DNA of 64,000 nucleotides from assembly GCF_001677435.1 (NCBI RefSeq), contig NZ_CP016268.1:1663001-1727000 (forward strand). Reading direction: 5' to 3'. This document shows, piece after piece, positions 18,064 through 26,240 of this stretch. Numbering within the stretch: the first letter of the stretch is position 1; the number at the start of each line of letters is the position of its first letter. The DNA comes from Woeseia oceani. GTDB lineage: Bacteria; Pseudomonadota; Gammaproteobacteria; Steroidobacterales; Woeseiaceae. Made by a program: the position numbers and the translations under genes. The notes under the pieces were generated by a model. That model saw only the letters and a list, made by a program, of their open reading frames with translations, made no database searches and had not been told where the DNA came from.

Positions 18064-18089
18064 CTTAACTTTTTTGACGGAATAACAGC

Positions 18090-20150
18090 ATGGCAAATTC
18101 GAAGGGTCTGGCAAGCGATATTGTTCGCGGATTGGGTGTACCGCTCATGCTGTTGACGATGTTGGCGATGGTCATGATACCGCTGCCGCCAATGGCGCTC
18201 GACATTCTGTTCACCTTCAACATTGCGTTGGCGGTAGCCATTCTGCTGACGGCTATTTACGTGGGCAGGCCGCTGGATTTCGGCGTCTTCCCAACCATCT
18301 TGCTGGTGGTGACCTTGTTGCGCCTGGTACTGAACGTGGCATCGACCCGGGTCGTCTTGCTGGACGGTCATACCGGCACCGGAGCTGCGGGCAAGGTTAT
18401 TGAGGCATTCGGTGAGTTTGTGGTTGGCGGCAACTATGCAGTCGGTCTGGTGATCTTCGGCATTCTGGTCATTATCAATTTCGTCGTTGTCACCAAAGGT
18501 GCGGGTCGCGTGTCGGAAGTCACCGCCCGGTTTACCCTCGATGCAATGCCCGGCAAGCAAATGGCCATCGACGCGGATCTGAATGCGGGCGTGATCGATC
18601 AGGACGCCGCACGTCTGCGCCGCCAGGAAATCGGCGAAGAGGCGGATTTCTACGGTTCAATGGACGGTGCCAGCAAATTTGTTCGCGGCGACGCAGTGGC
18701 CGGCATACTCATACTGTTCATCAACATCATAGGTGGTCTCATCATTGGTACCGCCCAGCATGATTTGTCGCTCAGCGCGGCCATGCACAATTACACGCTG
18801 CTGACGATCGGTGACGGACTGGTTGCCCAGATTCCGTCACTGCTGCTGTCGACAGCGGTTGCGATCATTGTCACGCGCATGTCCAAGTCGCAGGACATGG
18901 GTACCCAGATGTTCACGCAGCTGTTCGCCGATCACCGCACATTGATCGTGACGGCGACGGTACTGACGGTGCTGGGTTTGATTCCGGGTATGCCGAATTT
19001 TGCCTTCCTGTCACTGGCCGCGGCCTGTGGCTGGGGCGCGTGGCGCATGGCCAAACAGCGCCAGCAGGCGACCCGGCCGCAGGCCGAGCCGGCCGAGCAG
19101 GGCGGCCGCCTGGCCAGTTTGCCGGACCTGAGCTGGCAGGACGTGTCGTCCGTTGACATGGTTGGCCTCGACGTGGGTTATCGACTGATACCGCTGGTTG
19201 ACCGGGCACGGGACGGCGCGCTGGTGAGCCGGATCAAGGGCGTGCGCAAGAAACTGACCGAAGATCTGGGCTTCCTGATTCCGCCGGTACATATCCGCGA
19301 CAACCTCGATCTTGGTCCGAGCTTTTACCGCATTTCCCTGATGGGCGTGCCTATAGGCGAGGCCGAAGTCCACATCGATCGGGATCTGGCGATCAATCCC
19401 GGACAGGTGTTCGGCAAGGTGAACGGTATCGCGACCCGTGACCCGGCGTTCGGCCTGGAAGCCTACTGGATTGATGCCGGGCAGCGTGAGGAGGCACAAA
19501 TGCTGGGTTACACGGTGGTCGACACGGCCACAGTCGTGGCTACGCACCTGAGCCAGCTGTTGCAGAACCATGCACACGAGCTGCTGGGCCACGAGGAAAC
19601 CCAGCAGTTGCTGGATCGGCTGGCTGCCAGCACGCCCAAACTGGTCGAGGAACTGACCCCGAAGACCCTGCCGATGAGTGTGATCGCCCGGGTTCTGCAG
19701 AATCTGCTGGAAGAGGGCATTTCGGTGAAGAATATCCGCCGGATTGCCGAAACCTTGGCGGAAAACGGTGCCAAGAGTCAGGATCCTGACGTTTTGTCGG
19801 CGGCCGTGCGTGTTTCGCTGGGTCGCTCGATTGTCCAGAACGTAGCAGGGACGCGGGCTGAGCTACCTGTTTTGACCCTGGAGCCAGAGTTGGAACGAAT
19901 CTTGAATGAGAGTACTCGAGACGGGTCGAGCATGGGGCTGGAACCCGGTCTGGTGGAGAGGTTGCATGAATCGCTCAACGAGCAGGCACAGAAGCAGGAA
20001 GTCAGCGGGGACCCGGCCGTATTGCTGGTACCGCCCAACCTGCGGCCGTGGCTGGCACGCATGATGCGCGGTATTCGCAACCTGCACGTATTGGCCTACA
20101 ACGAGATTCCGGACGACAAGCGGATTCAGATGGTCGGTGCGGTGAGCTAG
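18090..20150 (+). CDS. flhA: Flagellar export gate protein FlhA
   Basis: 686 residues: an N-terminal block of about eight membrane helices (1-320) and a large cytosolic domain that forms the nonameric docking ring. Family signatures include ADFYGSMDGASKFVRGDAVAGILI (the FHIPEP region) and LGYRLIPLVD-type text at the start of the cytosolic part. FlhA uses the proton motive force and receives chaperone-substrate complexes. No separate sigma-54 promoter is visible in the 26-bp gap before it. Confidence 0.97.
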   Translation: MANSKGLASDIVRGLGVPLMLLTMLAMVMIPLPPMALDILFTFNIALAVAILLTAIYVGRPLDFGVFPTILLVVTLLRLVLNVASTRVVLLDGHTGTGAAGKVIEAFGEFVVGGNYAVGLVIFGILVIINFVVVTKGAGRVSEVTARFTLDAMPGKQMAIDADLNAGVIDQDAARLRRQEIGEEADFYGSMDGASKFVRGDAVAGILILFINIIGGLIIGTAQHDLSLSAAMHNYTLLTIGDGLVAQIPSLLLSTAVAIIVTRMSKSQDMGTQMFTQLFADHRTLIVTATVLTVLGLIPGMPNFAFLSLAAACGWGAWRMAKQRQQATRPQAEPAEQGGRLASLPDLSWQDVSSVDMVGLDVGYRLIPLVDRARDGALVSRIKGVRKKLTEDLGFLIPPVHIRDNLDLGPSFYRISLMGVPIGEAEVHIDRDLAINPGQVFGKVNGIATRDPAFGLEAYWIDAGQREEAQMLGYTVVDTATVVATHLSQLLQNHAHELLGHEETQQLLDRLAASTPKLVEELTPKTLPMSVIARVLQNLLEEGISVKNIRRIAETLAENGAKSQDPDVLSAAVRVSLGRSIVQNVAGTRAELPVLTLEPELERILNESTRDGSSMGLEPGLVERLHESLNEQAQKQEVSGDPAVLLVPPNLRPWLARMMRGIRNLHVLAYNEIPDDKRIQMVGAVS

Positions 20151-20178
20151 GCGCTCTGGCAGCACTTGAGGACTAACA

Positions 20179-21639
20179 GTGAAGATCAAACGATTTGTTG
20201 ACAAGGATATGCGGACGGTACTCCGGCAGGTTCGTGCGGAGCAGGGGCCCGATGCCGTCATACTTTCCAATCGCCGTGTCGATGAAGGCATCGAGGTGAT
20301 TGCCGCGGTCGACTACGACGCAGCCCTGATGCAGCACGCTATGGGCAGCACGCCGGGGGGCCGCGAGGAAGCAGCCGCCAGGCCAGCGGAGATCGAGCCG
20401 GCAGCGGCTGGCGCCGATGTCGATGACCACGACGACTACGTCGAGCTGAGTTCGCAAGTCAAAGCGGACGCCAATGCCGAGCCCGTTGCCATTCCGAATG
20501 CGGTCAGCCCTGCGAAAGCAGCCAGCCAGGTCGCCAAACCGGTCGTTGCTGCCGCGCTGGCTCCGACAGCACCTCCGACAGCACCTCCGACAGCACCTTC
20601 GGCAGCCGTGGCGCCGCCCAGCGTGATTGACTTCGATCTGTCGCGCACGTCTGCCAACGGCAGCAATGACTATACGCTGGACGCTTTGGTCGGCAAGGAA
20701 TCATCCCTGCTGGCCATGCGTTCCGAGATCAGTTCGTTGCGCGGTCTGCTGGAAAACCAGGTGTCCGGTTTGTTGTGGAAGGAAGGCAGCACCCGTTCGC
20801 CGATACTGGCGCAAGTACTGCGCAATATGGCTCGTCTCGGGATCGCCCCCGACGTTGCGAGCATGCTTCTGAACAAGTTGGGTCCCGTGGATGACCTCAA
20901 ACACATCTGGCAGCAACCGCTGGCGACTCTGGCGCAACTGATTCCTGTGACCGGCGACCGTTTGCTGACGGACGGCGGCGTTGCCGCCTTAATCGGTCCG
21001 ACGGGCGTTGGCAAGACCACAACCATCGCCAAACTGGCAGCACGCTACGCGATGCACCATGGCACCGATGACATTGCGCTGGTTTGCGCAGATGCGTACC
21101 GCATAGGTGCCCGCGAGCACCTGACCGCGTTCGCCAATATTCTTGGCGTGAAGGTGGTATCGGTCAGTGACCCGCAGGATCTCGGCCGGGTGCTGGGTAC
21201 CTTGTCGTCCAAAAAATTAGTGCTGATCGACACCGAGGGTGTCAGTCAGCGTGATGCTGACCTGACCCGCCGGCTAGGCGACTGGAAGCAGAACGGTGAA
21301 GGCATCAAGTTCTACCTGACCTTGTCCGCTACTGCGCAGGAAGCGGCACTGGATGAAACCATTGCCAGCTTCAGCCAGGTGCCATTGACCGGTGCGGTTG
21401 TGACCAAAGTGGACGAAGCAGGGCAACTCGGCTGCGTACTGAGCGCATTGATCCGCCGGCAGCTGGCTCTGGCCTGGATCACGGACGGCCAGCATATTCC
21501 CGATGATCTGCACGCTGCGGAACGGCGCAAGCTGTGGCTGCTGAAGCGTGCGGTTGACTGCATTGAAGCGAGTGAACCACAGATAGATGAATTGATGATG
21601 GCTGAACGGTACGGCAAGGTGAGTGCGACCCATGCATAG
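20179..21639 (+). CDS. flhF: Flagellar pole-determining SRP-type GTPase FlhF
   Basis: 486 residues. The N-terminal B domain begins MKIKRFVDKDMRTVLRQVR. A Pro/Ala/Thr-rich linker (about 90-155) follows, then the N and G domains with P-loop GPTGVGKTTT (about 273-282). FlhF recruits the first basal-body parts to the cell pole, so its presence with FlhG indicates polar, number-controlled flagella. The start is GTG 20179 with GAGGA 8 nt upstream. The linker contains three perfect 12-bp repeats (20561-20596). The end overlaps flhG by 8 nt. Confidence 0.95.
   Translation: MKIKRFVDKDMRTVLRQVRAEQGPDAVILSNRRVDEGIEVIAAVDYDAALMQHAMGSTPGGREEAAARPAEIEPAAAGADVDDHDDYVELSSQVKADANAEPVAIPNAVSPAKAASQVAKPVVAAALAPTAPPTAPPTAPSAAVAPPSVIDFDLSRTSANGSNDYTLDALVGKESSLLAMRSEISSLRGLLENQVSGLLWKEGSTRSPILAQVLRNMARLGIAPDVASMLLNKLGPVDDLKHIWQQPLATLAQLIPVTGDRLLTDGGVAALIGPTGVGKTTTIAKLAARYAMHHGTDDIALVCADAYRIGAREHLTAFANILGVKVVSVSDPQDLGRVLGTLSSKKLVLIDTEGVSQRDADLTRRLGDWKQNGEGIKFYLTLSATAQEAALDETIASFSQVPLTGAVVTKVDEAGQLGCVLSALIRRQLALAWITDGQHIPDDLHAAERRKLWLLKRAVDCIEASEPQIDELMMAERYGKVSATHA
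20561..20596 (+). repeat. Three tandem 12-bp repeats in the flhF linker
   Basis: The unit CTCCGACAGCAC occurs three times without change and encodes APPT-type repeats in the disordered linker of FlhF. Copy number could vary between strains without breaking the frame. Confidence 0.85.
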
Positions 21640-22507
21640 TGTTTCTCAAGGCGAAGGAATCAAACAGGCACTTGCACGGCGGCCCGTCAAAGTCGTTGCG
21701 ATAACCAGTGGCAAAGGCGGCGTGGGCAAGACCAACGTCGCAACGAATCTCGCTGTTGCGCTGTCAAACCGGCGTCGCAAGGTCATGTTGCTGGATGCCG
21801 ATCTTGGCCTCGCGAACATAGACGTACTGCTGGGATTGCAGCCTCGCTTTAATCTGTCGCACGTGATCAGTGGCGAGGCCGATCTTGCCAGCACGATCAT
21901 TAACGGTCCGGCCGGTGTGCAAATCGTCCCGGCCGCATCCGGCAATTTTTCAATGACCGATGTGCCACCGGCTTCCCAGGCCGCGATAGTGCAGGCGTTC
22001 TCCGATCTCGGTGAACAGCCCGATGTGCTGATCGTGGACACTGCGGCCGGGATATCAGAGTCGGTCGCTCGTTTTGTACAAGCCGCACAGCAGGCCATCA
22101 TCGTTGTATGTGATGAGCCCTCATCGATTACTGATGCTTATGCGCTCATCAAGGTATTCAGTCGGCACTACGGCATTAGCCGTTTTCAGGTACTGACCAA
22201 CCAGACCCGTGACGCGCGTCATGGTCAGGATCTCTACACCAAGATCCGCAAAGTCGCGGATCGTTACCTGGACGTCGTCTTGCGGCATGTCGGCAATGTG
22301 CCACACGATCAGTACCTGCGCCGGGCGGTGCAGGAACAACGGGCTGTAGTGGATGCATACCCCGCCAGTATTGCCGGAGAAGCCTTTCAGCGCATTGCGC
22401 AAACGGTGGACGAATTGCCGACCGCCCGTGGCCCGCAGGGAGGTATCGAGTTCTTCTTCGAGCAATTGCTGCACGCCGAAACGGCCTGTGTGGGGAGCAT
22501 GGCATGA
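21632..22507 (+). CDS. flhG: Flagellar number regulator FlhG/FleN (MinD-type ATPase)
   Basis: 291 residues from ATG 21632, which overlaps the flhF stop (ATGCATAG) and has AAGGTGAG at good distance; a GTG 9 nt further upstream is too close to that site. Deviant Walker A SGKGGVGKTN, and DADLGLANIDVLLGL (switch/Walker A') are clear, as is the VDTAAGIS Walker B region. FlhG antagonises FlhF and FleQ to limit flagellar number. It is coupled to fliA by a 4-nt overlap. Confidence 0.95.
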   Translation: MHSVSQGEGIKQALARRPVKVVAITSGKGGVGKTNVATNLAVALSNRRRKVMLLDADLGLANIDVLLGLQPRFNLSHVISGEADLASTIINGPAGVQIVPAASGNFSMTDVPPASQAAIVQAFSDLGEQPDVLIVDTAAGISESVARFVQAAQQAIIVVCDEPSSITDAYALIKVFSRHYGISRFQVLTNQTRDARHGQDLYTKIRKVADRYLDVVLRHVGNVPHDQYLRRAVQEQRAVVDAYPASIAGEAFQRIAQTVDELPTARGPQGGIEFFFEQLLHAETACVGSMA

Positions 22508-23226
22508 TTGGCTACGCCAATTATTCGAGCAATCAGTACATCTCACAGGATGAACTGGTTACGTCGCATGTCGATCTTGTCAAACGTATTGCCCATCATT
22601 TGGTCGCACGGCTGCCGGCAAGCGTGGAAATCGATGATCTGCTGCAGGCCGGCATGATCGGATTGCTCGAAGCTTCACGGAACTTCGATGCCAGCAAAGG
22701 TGCCAGTTTCGACACGTATGCCGGTATTCGCATTCGCGGTTCGATGCTGGACGAGGTACGGCGACTGGACTGGACTCCGCGTTCGGTACACCAGAAGCAT
22801 CGACAGGTTTCTGCGGCGGTGCGTGAAATCCAGGCAGAAACCGGCCGACCGGCCGAGTCGCAGGAAATCGCAGCACGACTTGGCATCTCCATCGATGAAT
22901 ACCACGACATTCTTGCGGATTCCGCAGGCAGTCGATTGTTCAGTTTTGAAGAAGCGAATGAAGACTGGCAGGTCGGTCAGGAGCTGCCGGCTTCTGACGT
23001 GGCAACGCCGGACCAGGCCTTTGGCGACGACCAGTTTCGGGAGTTTCTGATCGAGGCGATAGGTGATTTGCCCGAACGTGAGCGCCTGGTGTTGTCGCTG
23101 TACTACGAACGCGAACTTAACCTGAAGGAAATCGGTGCGGTACTCGGCGTCAGCGAGTCTCGTGTTTGTCAGATTCACGGTCAAGCGCTCGTTCGCTTGC
23201 GTGCGATGACCAGCAAAGGAGCCTGA
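22504..23226 (+). CDS. fliA: Flagellar sigma factor FliA (sigma-28)
   Basis: 240 residues. Region 2 (DLVKRIAHHLVARLP..., GASFDTYAGIRIRGSMLDEVRRLDW), region 3 and region 4 (LKEIGAVLGVSESRVCQIHGQAL) are all present. FliA reads class III flagellar and motility promoters once FlgM is exported. Two strong candidate targets are in this window (27079-27105 and 28314-28340). ATG 22504 overlaps the flhG stop. Confidence 0.97.
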   Translation: MIGYANYSSNQYISQDELVTSHVDLVKRIAHHLVARLPASVEIDDLLQAGMIGLLEASRNFDASKGASFDTYAGIRIRGSMLDEVRRLDWTPRSVHQKHRQVSAAVREIQAETGRPAESQEIAARLGISIDEYHDILADSAGSRLFSFEEANEDWQVGQELPASDVATPDQAFGDDQFREFLIEAIGDLPERERLVLSLYYERELNLKEIGAVLGVSESRVCQIHGQALVRLRAMTSKGA

Positions 23227-23230
23227 TGCG

Positions 23231-23431
23231 ATGGCTGATAACGGAATATCGGGTCTCTACCGGATCTTGCCGGCTTATTCGGTCAAGCCGCCACAGCCCG
23301 TGGGCAAGGAAGGCGAGCAGGAACGCCGCGAACAAAGCAAGCGGCCGGACGAGGATGTCACTGACACTCAGGAAGAAAAGCAACGTCCTGAGGACGGTGA
23401 TGACAATTCAGTAATTGATGAGTATGTGTAA
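23231..23431 (+). CDS. Small acidic hypothetical protein downstream of fliA
   Basis: 66 residues, not recognised. A strong RBS AAAGGAG lies 9 nt before ATG 23231, and the stop is shared with the next gene (TAATG), so translation looks real. The first 25 residues (ISGLYRILPAYSVKPPQP) look semi-ordered; the rest is a Glu/Asp/Lys/Arg-rich disordered tail ending in IDEYV. There is no Cys, signal peptide or membrane segment. The location between fliA and a DUF2802 gene suggests a flagellar or chemotaxis accessory role, but no function can be assigned. Confidence 0.65.
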   Translation: MADNGISGLYRILPAYSVKPPQPVGKEGEQERREQSKRPDEDVTDTQEEKQRPEDGDDNSVIDEYV

Positions 23432-23874
23432 TGTATATCGATGATGCTTTCTGGCAGTATTCATTGCTGCTTGCGAACGCCCTGTTGTTGGGTGCTGCAG
23501 CTTTGGTGATTGTGCGCTTGCGCAGGGAACTGCATACGATGCGTGAGTTCTGGACCAGCCCGGCGATGGCCGCGATGCAGCCGGAACCTTACGATGATCG
23601 CGATTTGCGACGTATGTTCGATCGAAGATTGACCATGCTGCAGAAATACGTTGAGCAACAGGTAGCGGCACGCCCGAATATGGTGGCGGAAAGTCCTGCG
23701 GCTGTCGCGCCGCGCAGTAACGAGCTACCGGTTGAGTATGCGACGCGAATGGCACGTGCCGGTGCAAGCGAAGACGACCTGGTTCGCGGCTGCGGTCTGA
23801 ACAAAGGTGAGGCGCAGCTATTAATGAGATTACATGCTGGACGTACGTCAGCAACCCAAGCAATTACACACTAA
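23431..23874 (+). CDS. DUF2802-type membrane-anchored protein
   Basis: 147 residues: an N-terminal membrane helix (about 10-28, LLLANALLLGAAALVIV), a basic/coiled region (30-80), a Pro/Ala linker and a C-terminal helical hairpin (about 105-140, MARAGASEDDLVRGCGLNKGEAQLLMRLH) that resembles a helix-turn-helix. This matches DUF2802 proteins found at the end of flagellar/chemotaxis operons of polar flagellates, by my recollection of that family. Function is unknown. The ATG overlaps the previous stop by one base. Confidence 0.7.
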   Translation: MYIDDAFWQYSLLLANALLLGAAALVIVRLRRELHTMREFWTSPAMAAMQPEPYDDRDLRRMFDRRLTMLQKYVEQQVAARPNMVAESPAAVAPRSNELPVEYATRMARAGASEDDLVRGCGLNKGEAQLLMRLHAGRTSATQAITH

Positions 23875-23887
23875 GGACCACGAGTCG

Positions 23888-24745
23888 ATGAGCAGTAAAG
23901 AGTACTTTCAACTGGTTTCGGATTTCGCCCGCGAATTAACCAAAGGTGATATCAGCCTGCCTTCCTTCCCGGAAGTTGTATTGCGAATTCGCAAGCTGTT
24001 GGAAAAAGACGATGTACTGATTGAACAGGTCAGCGGCGCGGTAAGTACCGACCCTGTATTGGTATCTCGACTGCTGGTTTTTGCCAACTCGTCGCACCAC
24101 AACCCTGCCGGTGTGCGCATCGAATCACTGGACGTCGCTATCAGCCGGCTGGGTTTTGAGCTCGTAAAGAACACAGCTGTGTCACTGGCTATCAAGCAGA
24201 TTGCACTGGCTGAACAGCACAAAGACATAGCGCCGCAAATGCGCGCGGTCTGGCAGCGAAGCATGCAGTTGGCGGCTATGTCGTCTGTGGTCGCGGCGCG
24301 CAAACGGGGCCTGGATAAGGAAACGGCGTTCCTGTGCGGCCTGTTGCATCAAGTGGGCAAGCTCTACATTCTGACCCGCAGCAAGGACTATCCAGCGTTG
24401 CTGGCGGACCCCGAACAGTTCGACGTGCTGGCCGACGACTGGCATCCCAAAGTCGGCAAGAGCATCGTCGAATCGTGGAATTTTCCGGACGAGGTTGTGC
24501 GCACGCTGGAACCCGATGAGCACCTGAGTGACTTCACCCATGAAGACGCTACACTGGTGGACGTTGTGTACGTGGCGGGACAGCTACTGAAATTCGAAGA
24601 TAACGACGACGACGGCGCCGCTGTTGAAGCGTTGTTGTCTGAACCAGCCGCCACCCGGATAGGCATCGCGCCGGAGAATCTTGCCGGGTTACGTACCGCG
24701 TACAATGAGAAGCTCAGCGCGGTCCGCGAAGCTCTGACGACCTGA
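23888..24745 (+). CDS. HDOD-domain signalling protein
   Basis: 285 residues and soluble. The HDOD core covers about 20-215: LPSFPEVVLRIRKLL, then AVSTDPVLVSRLLVFANS, a Ser-rich turn and GLLHQVGKLYIL. The family resembles HD phosphohydrolases but lacks the catalytic HD pair, and here GLLHQVGKL replaces the HD motif, as expected. Such proteins act as scaffolds in motility and c-di-GMP signalling. ATG 23888 is chosen because AAGGACC precedes it; an ATG at 23834 would overlap the upstream gene. The stop is 3 bp from the convergent pilZ stop. Confidence 0.82.
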   Translation: MSSKEYFQLVSDFARELTKGDISLPSFPEVVLRIRKLLEKDDVLIEQVSGAVSTDPVLVSRLLVFANSSHHNPAGVRIESLDVAISRLGFELVKNTAVSLAIKQIALAEQHKDIAPQMRAVWQRSMQLAAMSSVVAARKRGLDKETAFLCGLLHQVGKLYILTRSKDYPALLADPEQFDVLADDWHPKVGKSIVESWNFPDEVVRTLEPDEHLSDFTHEDATLVDVVYVAGQLLKFEDNDDDGAAVEALLSEPAATRIGIAPENLAGLRTAYNEKLSAVREALTT

Positions 24746-24748
24746 GTT

Positions 24749-25363
24749 TCAGTCGTTGTAGCTGTCGAGTTCCAGCCGGCGCATCCGGAGTGTTTCGGAC
24801 TCCCGGCTGAACAGGTGCTGGATCAGTATTTCCTTCTGGGCGGCAGTCATGCCGACGAACTCAACGGCAATGCCGTGCGGCCGGCTGGCATCGCTTTCAG
24901 CCGGCGGTTCGGTGATGCGCACGACCCGGCAGAAGGTTTCTATGTAACGACTGTCTGATTCCAGTAACAGCCGTAATACCAGTTTGGTTTCCGGAGCATA
25001 GGCCTCCGCGGCACCAAATACCATGCCGTCTGCACTGAGTTCGCAAACCTGGGGCATCTGCCGTGCCAACGACGCTTTGCATTCGCGAAACGCGGGCAGT
25101 TGTTCGACGACGATATTCAATTTTTCGTTGAGCAAGGTCAGGATAGCTGCGACTTTTTCGGATTGTGCCTTCATCAGGAACAGCTTTTCGTCGAGGCGTG
25201 CATCCAGATCGATCATGCGTGAGCGCACGCCTTCACTGTTGCCCTCCCGGATTCGCCTTCGTTCGAGCCCGCCATTGAATTCGTCTTCGCTGATCACTTC
25301 GTAGCGCAGGTAGACGGACTCGACGATGCGAAAGGACCGACGATGCTTGCTGCCGTTACTCAT
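24749..25363 (-). CDS. PilZ-domain protein with long helical insertion, co-transcribed with motAB
   Basis: 204 residues. The c-di-GMP-binding RxxxR is visible as R8-x-x-x-R12 (RRSFR). The second PilZ motif appears as E108-x-S-x-x-G113 (ELSADG), with Glu in place of the usual Asp/Asn. Between them is an unusually long charged helical insert (about 30-100, with KLFLMKAQSEKVAAILTLLNEKL). Tetrameric PilZ proteins of xanthomonads have such heptad insertions. The start overlaps motB by 8 nt (ATGAGTAA), so it is the third gene of motA-motB-pilZ. The likely role is a c-di-GMP-dependent brake or stator regulator; this is inference from position. Confidence 0.8.
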   Translation of the reverse strand: MSNGSKHRRSFRIVESVYLRYEVISEDEFNGGLERRRIREGNSEGVRSRMIDLDARLDEKLFLMKAQSEKVAAILTLLNEKLNIVVEQLPAFRECKASLARQMPQVCELSADGMVFGAAEAYAPETKLVLRLLLESDSRYIETFCRVVRITEPPAESDASRPHGIAVEFVGMTAAQKEILIQHLFSRESETLRMRRLELDSYND

Positions 25364-26228
25364 CGTTTGCTACCCCTATAGTTAGTTTGCTCACGACAGG
25401 AGCATCGACGCTTTGTTCGGTCACGTCATCAATATCCCCACCGCGAATAATACTGATATCGACCCGGCGGTTCTTCGCGCGATTCTCGGCGGAGTCGTTG
25501 TCAGCCCGCGGCCGGGTATCGGCATGCCCGGTAACCATGAAGCGTCCTTCATCAGCTGAAGCGGTCTTTAGCAGTTCATGCGTCACGGACACAGCCCGCG
25601 ACGTCGACAGATCCCAGTTCGAACGAAAACGCTCATTGTAAATGGGGATGTTGTCAGTGTGGCCGGACACCGTGATTTCGCCGCTGTTGGTGTCAATCAT
25701 GCTGCCGATCTTGAGCAGCACCGGTGCGAATGCGGGACGGACGTCGGCCTGGCCCGATTCAAACGAGGCTTTTTCAAGAATGCGAATGATGACCTTCATG
25801 CCCTCAGTTTCGACGGCGACACTGCCGTTGGCAATTTCTTCCTGTAATGCAAGTCGCAGGCGTTTGGCATGCTTCTGAGTTTCTTCAACCTCTTTGGACT
25901 TTCGATCCAGCAGGTCAAGCGTGTTTTGATTGGAATCGATCGTAAACTGCTTAACCTGTTTAAGTGCAGTTGGGTCCGGTCGTCCGGGACTGAATTCCCG
26001 GGTAACCACGCTGGTCCCCTTGGGAATGCTCTTGACCTCTATTTCAGCCTGCACGCCGAATGCATTCTTCATTGAGCCGGACAGCTGTTTGAATTTCAGC
26101 ACGTCCATTTCGGAGAATGCCAGCAGCAGGACGAAGAAACACATCAACAGCGTCATCAGGTCTGCGAAGGTCATTACCCATGCAGGTACTCCGCCGCCAC
26201 CGTCCGATTTCTCTTGTGCCTGATCCAC
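25356..26228 (-). CDS. motB: Flagellar stator protein MotB (peptidoglycan-binding)
   Basis: 290 residues: one N-terminal membrane helix with the ion-binding Asp23 (FADLMTLLMCFFVLLLAFSEMD), a plug/linker, and a C-terminal OmpA-like domain (about 140-260, SGHTDNIPI, NWDLSTSRA, GHADTRPRADNDSAENRAKNRRVDI). The start is GTG 26228 with AAGGG 8 nt upstream, 12 bp after motA. It anchors the stator to peptidoglycan. The hydrophobic, Cys-containing helix and the PomA-like partner leave open H+ versus Na+ coupling. Confidence 0.94.
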   Translation of the reverse strand: MDQAQEKSDGGGGVPAWVMTFADLMTLLMCFFVLLLAFSEMDVLKFKQLSGSMKNAFGVQAEIEVKSIPKGTSVVTREFSPGRPDPTALKQVKQFTIDSNQNTLDLLDRKSKEVEETQKHAKRLRLALQEEIANGSVAVETEGMKVIIRILEKASFESGQADVRPAFAPVLLKIGSMIDTNSGEITVSGHTDNIPIYNERFRSNWDLSTSRAVSVTHELLKTASADEGRFMVTGHADTRPRADNDSAENRAKNRRVDISIIRGGDIDDVTEQSVDAPVVSKLTIGVANDE

Positions 26229-26240
26229 CGCGGCGAGCCC

